A program made the translations under genes and the position numbers. Below are positions 25,483-34,873 of a DNA stretch of 60,476 bases, piece after piece (positions within the stretch are counted from its first letter, which is position 1; the number at the start of each line of letters is the position of its first letter). Under the pieces are notes generated by a model, which made no database searches, had not been told where the DNA came from, and saw only the letters and a list, made by a program, of their open reading frames with translations. Source of the stretch: Halococcus thailandensis JCM 13552 (GTDB taxonomy: Archaea; Halobacteriota; Halobacteria; Halobacteriales; Halococcaceae); contig NZ_AOMF01000171.1 in the NCBI RefSeq assembly GCF_000336715.1, positions 160,507-220,982 of the forward strand, read 5' to 3'.

Positions 25483-26037
25483 GTGTACGAAGTCGAGTGT
25501 AAGGTCGCCAGCCCCCACGAACCGGTCCGCGAGCGGCTGTCGGCGCTCGATGCCGACGTCGTGGGCACCGTCGAGCAGGTCGATACGTACTACGATGCGC
25601 CACATCGGAGCTTTCCGGAGACCGACGAGGCGCTCAGGATCCGCCGCGAGGACGATGCGGTACGACTCACCTACAAGGGACCGCTCGTCGATGCACGATC
25701 GAAGACCCGTGCCGAACACGAGACGGCGATCGGGAGCGCCGAGGCGATGGCGAACGTCCTCGACGCGCTCGGGTTCGTCCCCGCCGCGACAGTCGAGAAG
25801 ACCCGAGAGGAATTTCGCTGCCGGGGCTATACCGTCGCGCTCGATTCGGTGGCGGGGCTCGGCACGTTCGTCGAGGTCGAGGGTGAGGCCGAAACCGAAG
25901 ACGAGATCGAACGCGTGCGCGATGGCGCGCGCGATCTCTTGGCGGCGCTCGACTGTGATCCGGACGAACAGATCCGGACCTCCTATCTCGAACTGCTGTC
26001 CGCGGCCGAAACGGACGAACGACCGCCGAACGAATAA
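25483..26037 (+). CDS. CyaB-type CYTH domain protein (class IV adenylate cyclase / thiamine triphosphatase fold)
   Basis: This 184-residue protein has the CYTH ExExK motif at its N-terminus (YEVECK, residues 2-7). It continues with VDTYYDAPHRSF, ALRIRREDDAVRLTYKGP and VALDSVAGLGTFVEVEGEAE, the usual tunnel-lining charged strands. Family members hydrolyse or cyclise triphosphate substrates; the substrate here cannot be told from sequence. It starts with GTG at 25483. The C-terminal 15 residues are variable. Confidence 0.87.
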   Translation: MYEVECKVASPHEPVRERLSALDADVVGTVEQVDTYYDAPHRSFPETDEALRIRREDDAVRLTYKGPLVDARSKTRAEHETAIGSAEAMANVLDALGFVPAATVEKTREEFRCRGYTVALDSVAGLGTFVEVEGEAETEDEIERVRDGARDLLAALDCDPDEQIRTSYLELLSAAETDERPPNE

Positions 26038-26073
26038 CTACTGGTTATCTCCGGGCGCGCGAAGGTTTCCGCA

Positions 26074-26081
26074 AGTTATAG
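26074..26081 (+). promoter_or_regulatory. Candidate promoter of the S-adenosylmethionine synthetase gene
   Basis: An agttatag box lies 25-32 bases before the ATG at 26106. It predicts a transcript with almost no leader. Confidence 0.5.
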
Positions 26082-26105
26082 GCCAGGCGGCGGCGAACCC
26101 ACGGC

Positions 26106-27305
26106 ATGACCGAACGCAACATCCGCGTGGCGGCGCTCGATCGGCCGGCCGCCGAGGACGAGCCGGTCGAGATCGTCGAGCGAAAGGGGATCGGCCATCC
26201 CGACTCGCTGTGTGACGGCATCGCCGAGAGCGTCTCGCGGGCGCTCGCGGCGGCCTATCTCGATCGCGTCGGACGGATCCTTCACTACAACACCGACGAA
26301 ACCCAGCTGGTCGCCGGTAGCGCCGCCCCCGCCTTCGGCGGCGGTGAGGTCGTCGAACCGATCTACCTGCTCATCGTCGGGCGCGCGACCAGCGAGTACG
26401 AGGGGACGACGATCCCCACCGAACCGATCGCGCTCCGGGCGGCCCGCCAGTATCTCGAAGCGCACGTGCCGGAACTCGACGTCGGCACCGACATCGTGAT
26501 CGACGTCAAACTCGGTGAGGGCAGCGGCGACCTCCGGGACGTCTTCGGCGAGGGTGGCGTGGCGATGGCCAACGATACGAGCTACGGCGTGGGTCACGCG
26601 CCGCTCTCCGAGACCGAGGAGATCGTCTTGAACGCCGAGCGGCGACTCACGGGCGAGTACGCCGCCGAGCATCCCGAGCTCGGGCCCGACGTGAAGGTGA
26701 TGGGCAAGCGCGAGGGCGACGAGATCGATATTACTGTGGCGGCCGCGATGGTGGATGCGTATATCGGGGACGTCGATGCCTATGCCGAAGCGGTCGAGGA
26801 GGTTCGCGAGTACGTTGCCGAGATCGCCGGCGAGTACACCGATCGGGCGGTCTCGATCGACGTGAACACCGCCGACGACTACGATGCGGGCTCGATCTAC
26901 CTCACCACCACCGGCACCTCCGCCGAGCAGGGCGACGACGGCTCCGTCGGGCGGGGCAACCGCGCGAACGGACTCATCACGCCGAACCGCTCGATGAGCA
27001 TGGAGGCCACCTCGGGTAAGAACCCGGTCAACCATATCGGCAAGATCTACAACCTCCTCTCGACGGAGATCGCCGAGCGCGTCGTCGACGACGTGGCCGG
27101 CATCCGCGATCTTCGGGTCCGACTGCTGAGCCAGATCGGTCGCCCCGTCGATCAGCCACACGTCGCCGACATCCACGTGAGCACCGAGGCGGGCATCGCC
27201 GTCGGCGACGTCGAGGACGAGATCCGCACGATCGTCGACCGCGAACTCGCCGACATCACCGGGCTGACCGAGCGTGTCATCGAGGGCGACATCTCGACGT
27301 TCTGA
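26106..27305 (+). CDS. mat: Archaeal S-adenosylmethionine synthetase
   Basis: This 399-residue methionine adenosyltransferase is of the archaeal COG1812 type, which differs from bacterial MetK. Signatures are [21 protein letters not shown] near residue 20, [39 protein letters not shown], and [20 protein letters not shown] (in parts) followed by [14 protein letters not shown]. It makes the main cellular methyl donor from ATP and methionine. The length is standard for the family. Confidence 0.96.
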   Translation: MTERNIRVAALDRPAAEDEPVEIVERKGIGHPDSLCDGIAESVSRALAAAYLDRVGRILHYNTDETQLVAGSAAPAFGGGEVVEPIYLLIVGRATSEYEGTTIPTEPIALRAARQYLEAHVPELDVGTDIVIDVKLGEGSGDLRDVFGEGGVAMANDTSYGVGHAPLSETEEIVLNAERRLTGEYAAEHPELGPDVKVMGKREGDEIDITVAAAMVDAYIGDVDAYAEAVEEVREYVAEIAGEYTDRAVSIDVNTADDYDAGSIYLTTTGTSAEQGDDGSVGRGNRANGLITPNRSMSMEATSGKNPVNHIGKIYNLLSTEIAERVVDDVAGIRDLRVRLLSQIGRPVDQPHVADIHVSTEAGIAVGDVEDEIRTIVDRELADITGLTERVIEGDISTF

Positions 27306-27343
27306 CGACGGTTTCTCTCGCTGGGTTGCGGATTCCGAAAGCC

Positions 27344-27351
27344 GTATAACT
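27344..27351 (+). promoter_or_regulatory. Candidate promoter of the surface-protein/exporter operon
   Basis: The box gtataact, preceded by gattccgaaa as a BRE-like element, predicts transcription starting near 27371-27374. That is just before the ATG of a 32-codon reading frame at 27376 and about 100 bases before the large surface-protein gene. Confidence 0.45.
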
Positions 27352-27375
27352 GTTAGCTGTGTGTATCGACGTAGT

Positions 27376-27474
27376 ATGAGTGCCGTCAGTAGGAGAATAC
27401 ACACAGGGGGTGCGGGCCGTCTCGATGGGCCGCAATCGACGAGCAGGCGGTCGCTGCGGAGGAGTGGTGAATGA
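27376..27474 (+). CDS. Possible 32-residue leader peptide
   Basis: A short frame runs from an ATG at 27376, about four bases after the predicted transcript start, to a TGA at 27472-27474 that overlaps the ATG of the next gene (ATGA). The product is basic and Ser/Arg-rich, beginning MSAVSRRIHTGGAGRLDG. The placement suits a leaderless small gene that couples translation to the surface-protein gene. It may equally be untranslated leader sequence. Confidence 0.35.
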   Translation: MSAVSRRIHTGGAGRLDGPQSTSRRSLRRSGE

Positions 27475-30239
27475 ACCGGGCCGCGCTCGCCGCCGTTCTC
27501 GTCGTTCTTCTCACGATCCAGGGAAGCGTCGTCGGCGTCCTCACGGGCGACGTCTTGCCGAACGAGAGCACGAACGACAGTCCCAACACGACCGTCGAAC
27601 AGTCGACGGAACTCACGACCGCTGGATCGCCGGGGACGGGTTCGACCTCGGTGATGGCGGCCAACAACGAGGACTCCCACGAGACGTCGGCAACCACGAC
27701 GGACTCTTCGGAAACGTCGACGACGCCGACTACCACGGAAGAAACGACGACGCCGACCAGTACCGAATCAGAAACGACGACCGAATCAGAAACGACGACT
27801 GAAACCGACACGACAACTCCCGAAAATCCCGAGAGCACGAACGACAACGAAACTTCGGATAAGACGGATGAATCGGGCGGATCGGATGAGGAAACTTCCT
27901 CAGAACCTGAATCACCGCCTCAATCTCCAACACCAACCGATGGAGAGGCTCCGTCGGGAGACAACGGCGGCAAAGCGCCGAGTGAGGGGACGCCCCCGTC
28001 CAGCGGTGCTGGCGAGGGCAGCGCACCGCAGGGTGATGCCGGAAGCGCCACGCCGCCAGCCAGCGGATCCGGTGGTGCCGGCGGGCCGTCGAGGAGCGGT
28101 GGAGCGAGCGCCCCGTCGGCCGGTGCCGGACAGCCCTCCGGTGGCTCGGGTGGGGCCGCGGCCCGTCCGGGTGGCGCAGCCGGTGCAGTACCGCCCGGAG
28201 CGGGTGCAGCGCCGTCCGGTGGCGCGCCGAACGGGGCCGCTGGTGGTGCGCCCGGTGCGGCGGCCGGTGGTGCGGGTGGTGCACCGAGCGGTGCAGCAGC
28301 CGGGGGTGTCCCGAGTGGCGCACCCAGTGGGGTCGCTGGTAGCGCGCCAAGCGGGGCGGCCGGGGCAGCAGGTGCCCCGAGCGCGGCGGGCGCGAGCGGT
28401 GCGCCAGGCGGTGCAGCGGCCGGCGGTGCTGCGGGCAGCGCCACGGGTGCCTCGCCCGACGCCGAGTTCAACGTCACCGGGGTCTCCTCCGACGTGTCGG
28501 TCGGCGGGACGGGCAACGTCTCGGTGACGATCGAGAACACCGGCGAGGACGCGACCGACGCGGTCGTCAGCCTCCAGTCGCAGTCGAGCGATCTGGTCTT
28601 CGGTCAGTCGGCGAAGACGAGTCGGTTCGTCGGCGACTGGGACGAGGGCGAATCGCGGACGATCGAGGTGACGGCGCGCGCGATGCAGGGTGCCGACACG
28701 GACGACTACCCCGTCCAGGCGACGGTCTCGTACGACGATGACGACGGCAACGCTTCGCAGTCCGCGCCGCTGACCTTCGGCGTCAGCCCCGCCAGCGAAC
28801 AGGGGTTCACCCTGAGTAGCGTCGACGGCGATCTCGCGGCCGGATCGGAGGGGACGATCTCGGGAACGATCACCAACGATGGACCCGAACAGGCCACCGA
28901 CGCGGTGATCACGCTCTCGCCGAACGGGAGCCGCGCCATCGTCCCCCGGCAGTCGCAGTACGTCCTCGGCGAGCTCGATCCCGACGAATCGGAGGCGTTC
29001 GAGTACCCCGTGCTCGTCAACAGCACCGCCGAACCCGGCGCGCGCCAGGTCTCGTTCGTCGTCCAGTATTACGACGCGGACGGCAACCCGCTCCAGAGCA
29101 AGCCGCTCAACGCACGGGTCGACATCGATGCCGAAAGCGATGACTTCGCGGTGGTCTCCTCCTCGTCCGACGTGCAGGTCGGCGACGAGGGGCCCGTGAG
29201 CGTCACGCTCGAAAACCAGGGCGAGAACGTCTCCGAGGCGACCGTCTCGCTGCAGTCGCTGACCGGCGATATCCTGTTCGGGCGGACGGCCAACGCCACG
29301 CAGTTCATCGGCGAGTGGCCCGCCGGTGCCCAGCGCACGGTCACGGTCAACGCGACCGCGAGCAATCAGTCCGAAACTCGAAGCTACCCGCTGCAGACGT
29401 CGATCTCGTACAAGGACAGCGACGACGATCCGGGACGGTCGGGACCGTTCACGGTCGGGATCACGCCACAGTCCGAGCAGTCGTTCGCGCTCGGAAACAC
29501 GTCCAGCACGCTCAACGTCGGTGACGAGGGCAACGTCACGGGCACCATCACGAACCGTGGTCCGCAGGATGCGGAGAACGCGGTCATCAAGCTGATCTCG
29601 CAGAGTCAGAACGTCAAACCACAGTCGACGGAGGTCGCGCTCGGCAGCCTGCCGGCGAACGGATCGACGGCGTTCTCGGTCCCCGTCGAGGTGACCGACA
29701 GCGCCGAACCCGGCGGGCAGCAGTTCTCGTTCGTCGTCGAGTACGACAACCGAAACGGCGACACGCGCCGGAGCGGCACGCTCGACACGCAGGTCGACAT
29801 CGGGCCACAGCGTGACGCGTTCGTCGTCGAGCGGGCGAACGCGAGCCTCGACGTCGGCGGCTCCGACACGGTGACGCTCAACGTGACCAACAACCGTGAG
29901 AGCACGGTCAGCAACGTCAACGCGAAGGCGTTCGTCGACGACCCGCTGTCGATATCGAGCGACGAGGCGTACATCTCTCGGCTGGAACCGAACGAAACCC
30001 AGCAGATCGCCTTCGACGCGAGCGCCGGTGGCGACGCGAGCGCCGGCGAGTATCCGCTGTCGGTCGACTTCCAGTACGATTCGGGTGGCGAGTCGAAGCT
30101 CTCGAACACCTACGAAGTGCCGGTCGAACTCGTCGAAGTCGAGGACGGCGGCATCCTCTCGTCGCTGTCGATCATGTGGGCGCTCGGCGCGCTGCTCGTC
30201 GTGTTCGGCATCGGCTGGGTCTGGTCACGACGGTCGTAG
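27471..30239 (+). CDS. Large cell-surface protein with low-complexity stalk and repeated beta domains
   Basis: This 922-residue protein has a signal peptide (about 1-22), a Thr/Ser/Glu-rich stalk (about 30-125) likely to be glycosylated, and a Gly/Ala/Pro/Ser-rich stretch (about 145-325). Five beta-sandwich domains of COG1361/CARDB type follow (from about 329, 445, 558, 672 and 784). Domains 1-2 resemble 3-4 as a repeated pair. One membrane segment (about 896-915) and an Arg-rich cytoplasmic tip follow. It is probably an anchored extracellular adaptor. The RND exporter gene starts at the very next base. Confidence 0.85.
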   Translation: MNRAALAAVLVVLLTIQGSVVGVLTGDVLPNESTNDSPNTTVEQSTELTTAGSPGTGSTSVMAANNEDSHETSATTTDSSETSTTPTTTEETTTPTSTESETTTESETTTETDTTTPENPESTNDNETSDKTDESGGSDEETSSEPESPPQSPTPTDGEAPSGDNGGKAPSEGTPPSSGAGEGSAPQGDAGSATPPASGSGGAGGPSRSGGASAPSAGAGQPSGGSGGAAARPGGAAGAVPPGAGAAPSGGAPNGAAGGAPGAAAGGAGGAPSGAAAGGVPSGAPSGVAGSAPSGAAGAAGAPSAAGASGAPGGAAAGGAAGSATGASPDAEFNVTGVSSDVSVGGTGNVSVTIENTGEDATDAVVSLQSQSSDLVFGQSAKTSRFVGDWDEGESRTIEVTARAMQGADTDDYPVQATVSYDDDDGNASQSAPLTFGVSPASEQGFTLSSVDGDLAAGSEGTISGTITNDGPEQATDAVITLSPNGSRAIVPRQSQYVLGELDPDESEAFEYPVLVNSTAEPGARQVSFVVQYYDADGNPLQSKPLNARVDIDAESDDFAVVSSSSDVQVGDEGPVSVTLENQGENVSEATVSLQSLTGDILFGRTANATQFIGEWPAGAQRTVTVNATASNQSETRSYPLQTSISYKDSDDDPGRSGPFTVGITPQSEQSFALGNTSSTLNVGDEGNVTGTITNRGPQDAENAVIKLISQSQNVKPQSTEVALGSLPANGSTAFSVPVEVTDSAEPGGQQFSFVVEYDNRNGDTRRSGTLDTQVDIGPQRDAFVVERANASLDVGGSDTVTLNVTNNRESTVSNVNAKAFVDDPLSISSDEAYISRLEPNETQQIAFDASAGGDASAGEYPLSVDFQYDSGGESKLSNTYEVPVELVEVEDGGILSSLSIMWALGALLVVFGIGWVWSRRS

Positions 30240-32687
30240 ATGGTCGACTATCAGCGCTACATCGACTGGATCGACGAGTGGATCACCGAGCGGCCGCGGA
30301 CGGTGGTGATCGCGTTCGTCCTGCTCACGCTCGTCTTCGCCGGCGGGCTGGCGAACATCTCGACGGACGCCGGGACGAGCCAGTTCACCGAGGACAGCCC
30401 CGCACAGGCCGCCCTCGACGATATCGATCAGGAGTTCTCGCCGTCCTTTTCGGAGGGTAACGGGAGCACGCAGCTCATCCAGTCGGGATCGAACGTGCTC
30501 GCGAAGGACGAACTGCTGGCGATGCTCGAAGCCCAACAGCGCCTCGAAGAGCACGAGAGCCAGCGGGTAGTGTCGGCGTCGAGCGCTGCGGGCATCGTCG
30601 CCCAGACGATCGATCCGAACGCGACGACCGTCGACGCACAGATCCGGACGCTCGACGGCGCGACACAGTCCGAGATCGAGAGTGCGATCCGGACGGCCGC
30701 TGCCGGGCCCGGCTTCACCGGGTTGGTGAGCAACGACTTCGACCGACAGTCGGTATCGGCCTCGGCGACGATCGGCACCGTCCAGCACGACGTTCTGGGC
30801 GGAGTGTCGACGTCGTCGGCCGGGACGGGTGGATCGAGCCCGCTGCTCGACATCCAGACGCGTGGACAGGAGATCGTCGGCTCCGTCGATAGCGACATCC
30901 GTGTGTTCGGGAGCGGCATCATCTCCGACGAGTTCACGAACATCATCTTCGACTCGCTCGTCATCGTCGTTCCCGCGGCGTCGCTGTTGATCCTCGTCTT
31001 CCTGGTCTTCGCCTATCGCGATCCGATCGATCTGTTGCTCGGCGTGCTCGCGCTCGTGATGGCGATCATCTGGACGTTCGGGTTCACCGGACTCGCGGGA
31101 CTGCCGTTCTCGCAGCTGCTCATCGCCGTGCCGCCGCTGTTGCTCGCTGTCGGCATCGACTTCGGCATCCACGCGATCAACCGCTATCGCGAGGAGCGTG
31201 TCCAGGACGTCGGCATCAGCCAGTCGATGCGGACCGCGACCGACCAGCTGCTGGTGGCGTTCTTCATCGTCACCGGTACCACGGTCGTGGGCTTTGCCGC
31301 CAACGGCATCAGCGGTCTCGGGCCGATCCGGCAGTTCGGTCTCATCGCCGCCGTCGGCATCGTCTTCACGTTCCTGATCTTCGGGATCTTCCTGCCGGCG
31401 GCGAAGGTCTGGGGCGACCAGCTCCGCATCGAGTACGGGATCCCGGAGTTCGGCCTCTCGCCGCTCGGCGAGGAGGGCTCGATCCTCGGTCGGATACTGA
31501 TGGTGGGTGTCGGCGCGGCACGGCGTGCGCCCTACGTGATCCTCGCGCTCACGGTCGTTCTGACGGTCGTCTCTGGGGCGTACGCGACCGGTGTCGACAC
31601 CTCGTTCTCACAGGACGACTTCCTGCCGCCCGAGGAGCTGCCGGGCTACGTCGAAGATCTGCCCGAACCGTTCGCGCCCGGTACCTACACCGTCACCGAC
31701 ACGACGAACTTCCTGGAGGATCGCTTCTCGACGACACAGGGGAGTTCGGTGACGATCTACGTCGAGGGGCCGTTGCGTGACGACTACGCGCTCGAATCCA
31801 TCCAACGGGCGAACGACGACCCGCCGGACGCGTTCGTCGCGAGCAACCGGTCGGCCGACACCGACAGCATCGTCGACGTCATCGGCGACTACGCCGCACA
31901 GTCGCCCGAGTTCGCCCAGCTGGTCGCGCGCAACGACGCCGACGCCGACGGCGTGCCCGACGACAACCTCGGCGAGATCTACGACGCGCTGCTCGACTCG
32001 CCGTTCCGTGCACAGGCGCTCCAGTACATCACCGAGGACTACCGCAGCGCTCAGGTGGTGTATTCGACCGAGAGCGACGCCTCGAACGACGAGATCACGC
32101 GCGATGCACGGACGCTCGCCGATCGATATCGGTTCCCGGCGACCGCCACGGGCCAGACGCTCGTGCTCGAAGCCGTTTCGGGCACCATCCTGACCTCGGC
32201 GATCCGGAGTCTCGTCGCCGCGCTGATCGTCACGGCGGTCTTCCTCGTCGCGGTCTACTACGTCATCGAGGGACGGCCCTCGCTCGGCCTGGTGAATCTC
32301 GCGCCGATCGTCGTCTCAGTCGCGCTGCTCGCGGGCTCGATGCGACTGCTCGGCATCCCGTTCAACGCACTCACGGCGACGATCCTCTCGATCGCCATCG
32401 GGCTCGGCGTCGACTACTCGGCGCACTTCGTCCATCGGTTCATCGACGAGTACCACGAGTTCGACGAGCAGCTGTTCCCCGCCCTGGAGGAGACCGTGCG
32501 AGGGACCGGTGGCGCGCTCACCGGGAGCATGCTCACGACGACGACCGGCATCGGTGTGCTCGCGCTCGCGATCACGCCGATCCTCGGCCAGTTCGGGCTG
32601 GTCGTCGCGCTCTCGATCTTCTTCGCCTATCTCACGGCGATGCTCGTCACACCGTCGGTGTTCGTCGCGTGGGAGGCGCTCACGTGA
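30240..32687 (+). CDS. RND/MMPL-family exporter
   Basis: This 815-residue transporter has the two-fold RND layout. A first membrane segment (about 20-40) and an extracytoplasmic loop to about 225 are followed by five segments (to about 390). A second half starts near 428, with a loop to about 650 and five more segments to the end. The proton-relay regions read GIDFGIHAINRY and GLGVDYSAHFVHRF. COG1033-type archaeal members have unknown cargo. Zero spacing from the surface protein and a GTGA overlap with the TrmB gene show a single operon. Confidence 0.9.
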   Translation: MVDYQRYIDWIDEWITERPRTVVIAFVLLTLVFAGGLANISTDAGTSQFTEDSPAQAALDDIDQEFSPSFSEGNGSTQLIQSGSNVLAKDELLAMLEAQQRLEEHESQRVVSASSAAGIVAQTIDPNATTVDAQIRTLDGATQSEIESAIRTAAAGPGFTGLVSNDFDRQSVSASATIGTVQHDVLGGVSTSSAGTGGSSPLLDIQTRGQEIVGSVDSDIRVFGSGIISDEFTNIIFDSLVIVVPAASLLILVFLVFAYRDPIDLLLGVLALVMAIIWTFGFTGLAGLPFSQLLIAVPPLLLAVGIDFGIHAINRYREERVQDVGISQSMRTATDQLLVAFFIVTGTTVVGFAANGISGLGPIRQFGLIAAVGIVFTFLIFGIFLPAAKVWGDQLRIEYGIPEFGLSPLGEEGSILGRILMVGVGAARRAPYVILALTVVLTVVSGAYATGVDTSFSQDDFLPPEELPGYVEDLPEPFAPGTYTVTDTTNFLEDRFSTTQGSSVTIYVEGPLRDDYALESIQRANDDPPDAFVASNRSADTDSIVDVIGDYAAQSPEFAQLVARNDADADGVPDDNLGEIYDALLDSPFRAQALQYITEDYRSAQVVYSTESDASNDEITRDARTLADRYRFPATATGQTLVLEAVSGTILTSAIRSLVAALIVTAVFLVAVYYVIEGRPSLGLVNLAPIVVSVALLAGSMRLLGIPFNALTATILSIAIGLGVDYSAHFVHRFIDEYHEFDEQLFPALEETVRGTGGALTGSMLTTTTGIGVLALAITPILGQFGLVVALSIFFAYLTAMLVTPSVFVAWEALT

Positions 32688-33448
32688 GCGACCACGACGA
32701 GGCGGTCGCGGCGCTCAAGCGACTCGGACTGTCGAGCTACGAGGCGCAGGTGTTCATCGCGCTCCAGCGCCTCGACACCGCCACCGTCCGCGAGGTCGAT
32801 CGGACGACCGAGGTGCCGCGCTCGCAGATCTACGGCGCGGCCGAGGATCTCGCCGAGCGCGGCCTGGTCGACATTCAACAGTCGACCCCGATCCAGTATC
32901 GCGCGGTCGATCTCGACGAGGCACGCACGCGCCTCCGCGAGCGCCTCGACAGAGAGGAGGATCGCGCGTTCGACTACCTCGAATCGGCTCGTCGTGAGCG
33001 CGCCGACGAGAACGAGGCGCAGGAAGATATCTGGACGGTTCAAGGAACCGATACGATCGACGGTCGGGTCGTCACACTCATCGAGGACGCCGACGACCGG
33101 GTCGTCTTCGGCGCGCGCGAGGAGGGGACGTTCGACGACGCCGTCGCCGACGCGCTGACGGCGGCGAGCGAGCGCGGCGTCGCGGTGACGGTCGTCAACG
33201 GCGACCGAACACGCGAGCGCTTCGGCGACGACGTCTCGTTCCGTGCAACGACCGATGCGCCGAACGACGAGCGGAGCGGGCGCGTGCTCGTCGTCGATGC
33301 CGACACGGTGCTCATCAGCGTCACCGGCGGCGATGGCCTGCCGGCCGTCGATCACGAGGCGGCCATCTGGAGCGCCCATACGGGCTTCGCGACGGTGCTC
33401 GTCGGCCTGCTCGACGTCTGGTTCGATCAGTATCTCGAAGACGACTGA
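32684..33448 (+). CDS. TrmB-family transcriptional regulator
   Basis: This 254-residue protein has an N-terminal winged helix (ALKRLGLSSYEAQVFIALQRLD and VPRSQIYGAAEDLAERGLVD, in parts) and a short coiled coil (about 85-110). A C-terminal domain like the TrmB/PLD-type sensor follows (VVTLIEDADDRVVFGAREE). It starts with a GTG at 32684 that overlaps the exporter stop codon. It probably regulates the operon, but the effector is unknown. Confidence 0.87.
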   Translation: MSDHDEAVAALKRLGLSSYEAQVFIALQRLDTATVREVDRTTEVPRSQIYGAAEDLAERGLVDIQQSTPIQYRAVDLDEARTRLRERLDREEDRAFDYLESARRERADENEAQEDIWTVQGTDTIDGRVVTLIEDADDRVVFGAREEGTFDDAVADALTAASERGVAVTVVNGDRTRERFGDDVSFRATTDAPNDERSGRVLVVDADTVLISVTGGDGLPAVDHEAAIWSAHTGFATVLVGLLDVWFDQYLEDD

Positions 33449-33479
33449 TCCGCGCCTCGATCCGTACTGTGATTTTCCG

Positions 33480-34730
33480 TCAGTCGTCCCACGCAGCCAG
33501 CCCGGCCAACCGCTCTGCGTACTCACCGATCGTCGTCGGACCGAGCGCTCCGTCCTCCGTGACGACCGTGATCGCGTCGGCCGGCGTACGGTCGAACGTC
33601 GGGTTCAGCACCTCGATCTCGGCGTCACCGTCGTAGACGGCCGCGGGATCGCCCGGCTCGAAGCGTGCGTCGGCGTCGGTGGCGATCTTGTCGCTCGCGG
33701 CGACGGCGTGGACGGGAACCCCCTCGCGGGCGGCGGCGATGGCGACCGCACGCGTGCCGACCTTGTTCGTGACGCTCCCGTCCGGGCGGATCGTGTCGGC
33801 CCCGACGAGCACGCTATCGACGGCGTGCTCGGCGAGAACGTGCGCAGCGGCCGCATCCACCGCGAGCGTCACCCGGCAATCATCGTCGCTCGCGAGCGCT
33901 TCGGCGACGCCGACACCCTCGCGCGCGGGCCGCGACTCGGCGACGATCACCCGCTCGACGGTCGCCTCACGAAGCGCCTCCAGCACCGTCCCCGATCGCG
34001 AGAGCGTCAGGACGGTGCCCGAGAGCCGGGCTGTCGCTTCGCTGGCGGCCCGCGAATCGGCATCGAGCGCCCGCTGGATTCCCTGACGTGACGACTCTTC
34101 GACCGCTGTCGGCGTCCGTGCACTCGCCTCTGCCATCGCTCGATTGATACGATTCCCGATGGCGGTCATGCTCGGCCGTGCCGTCCGGAGATCGCGTGCG
34201 AGCGCCGCGAGGTCGTCCCAGCCATCCGCCTCGACTCCGTCCGTCGTTGCGAGCGCACCGGCACGGTCCCGGAGCACCTCCAGTGCGCGCACCGAGAGCC
34301 ACGCCGAGCCGTGGTCGGTGTCTTCCTGAATCGTCTCGATTGTCGGCGCGACACGTTCGTAGGATTTCCAGAGATCGGGGATCGTCTCGCGACGATGAAT
34401 TTCGGTCGGCGAGACCCACGCGAACTCGGTGATGATCTCGTCATCCGTTTCGACAGCTTGCGAGTCACAGTCGAACAGATATGGATGGACCTGCCAGCGT
34501 GTTTCCTGCTTCACTTCGACCATGAATGGCTTGCCAGCACGGACGAGTGTGGTCGCATCGTCTACCGTCCGTTCACGAATCGCCGCGTGTGCGGCCCCGT
34601 CGGGATTGCCGTTAGCGTCGTCGATGAGAGCGCTCCACCGATCGGCGTTCGAGTCGATCCCGTCACCACCCCTAACCAGCAGTATCTCGCCACGATTGCG
34701 GAGGAAACAGGCGACACGAGGTTCACCCAT
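33480..34730 (-). CDS. Degenerate NUDIX domain fused to an eIF2B-like domain
   Basis: In this 416-residue protein, residues 1-135 follow the NUDIX fold in outline (VACFLRNRGEILLVRGG, then strands ending WVSPTEI). The NUDIX box is eroded, reading GAAHAAIRERTVDDATTLV with little of the normal Glu pattern. Residues 150-416 match the eIF2B alpha/beta/delta-related superfamily, which includes ribose-1,5-bisphosphate isomerase and MtnA (VILVGADTIRPDGSVTNKVGT-like, PVHAVAASDKI, EVLNPTFDRTPAD). A sugar-phosphate isomerase or a regulator are both possible. It is divergent from cofE. Confidence 0.8.
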   Translation of the reverse strand: MGEPRVACFLRNRGEILLVRGGDGIDSNADRWSALIDDANGNPDGAAHAAIRERTVDDATTLVRAGKPFMVEVKQETRWQVHPYLFDCDSQAVETDDEIITEFAWVSPTEIHRRETIPDLWKSYERVAPTIETIQEDTDHGSAWLSVRALEVLRDRAGALATTDGVEADGWDDLAALARDLRTARPSMTAIGNRINRAMAEASARTPTAVEESSRQGIQRALDADSRAASEATARLSGTVLTLSRSGTVLEALREATVERVIVAESRPAREGVGVAEALASDDDCRVTLAVDAAAAHVLAEHAVDSVLVGADTIRPDGSVTNKVGTRAVAIAAAREGVPVHAVAASDKIATDADARFEPGDPAAVYDGDAEIEVLNPTFDRTPADAITVVTEDGALGPTTIGEYAERLAGLAAWDD

Positions 34731-34873
34731 ACCAGTCGTAGCTACTCGCGGCGTTTCAAGATAGTGTGGAGAGGGCTGAAGAAAGGGAAGGGGGGGGAGA
34801 CAATCGGATTCGATCGCTCGCCAGTGTTGGCACGACCCGAAGTACGGAAGTGGCTACCCGGCGATTGCCGTGT
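34731..34873. promoter_or_regulatory. Divergent intergenic region with polypurine tract
   Basis: This 143-base gap between divergent genes carries a plus-strand purine run (about 34767-34802, broken by one cytosine and one thymine) with eight consecutive G at 34790-34797. Both promoters must lie here, but no clear TATA box stands out. The tract could influence local DNA structure. Confidence 0.3.
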
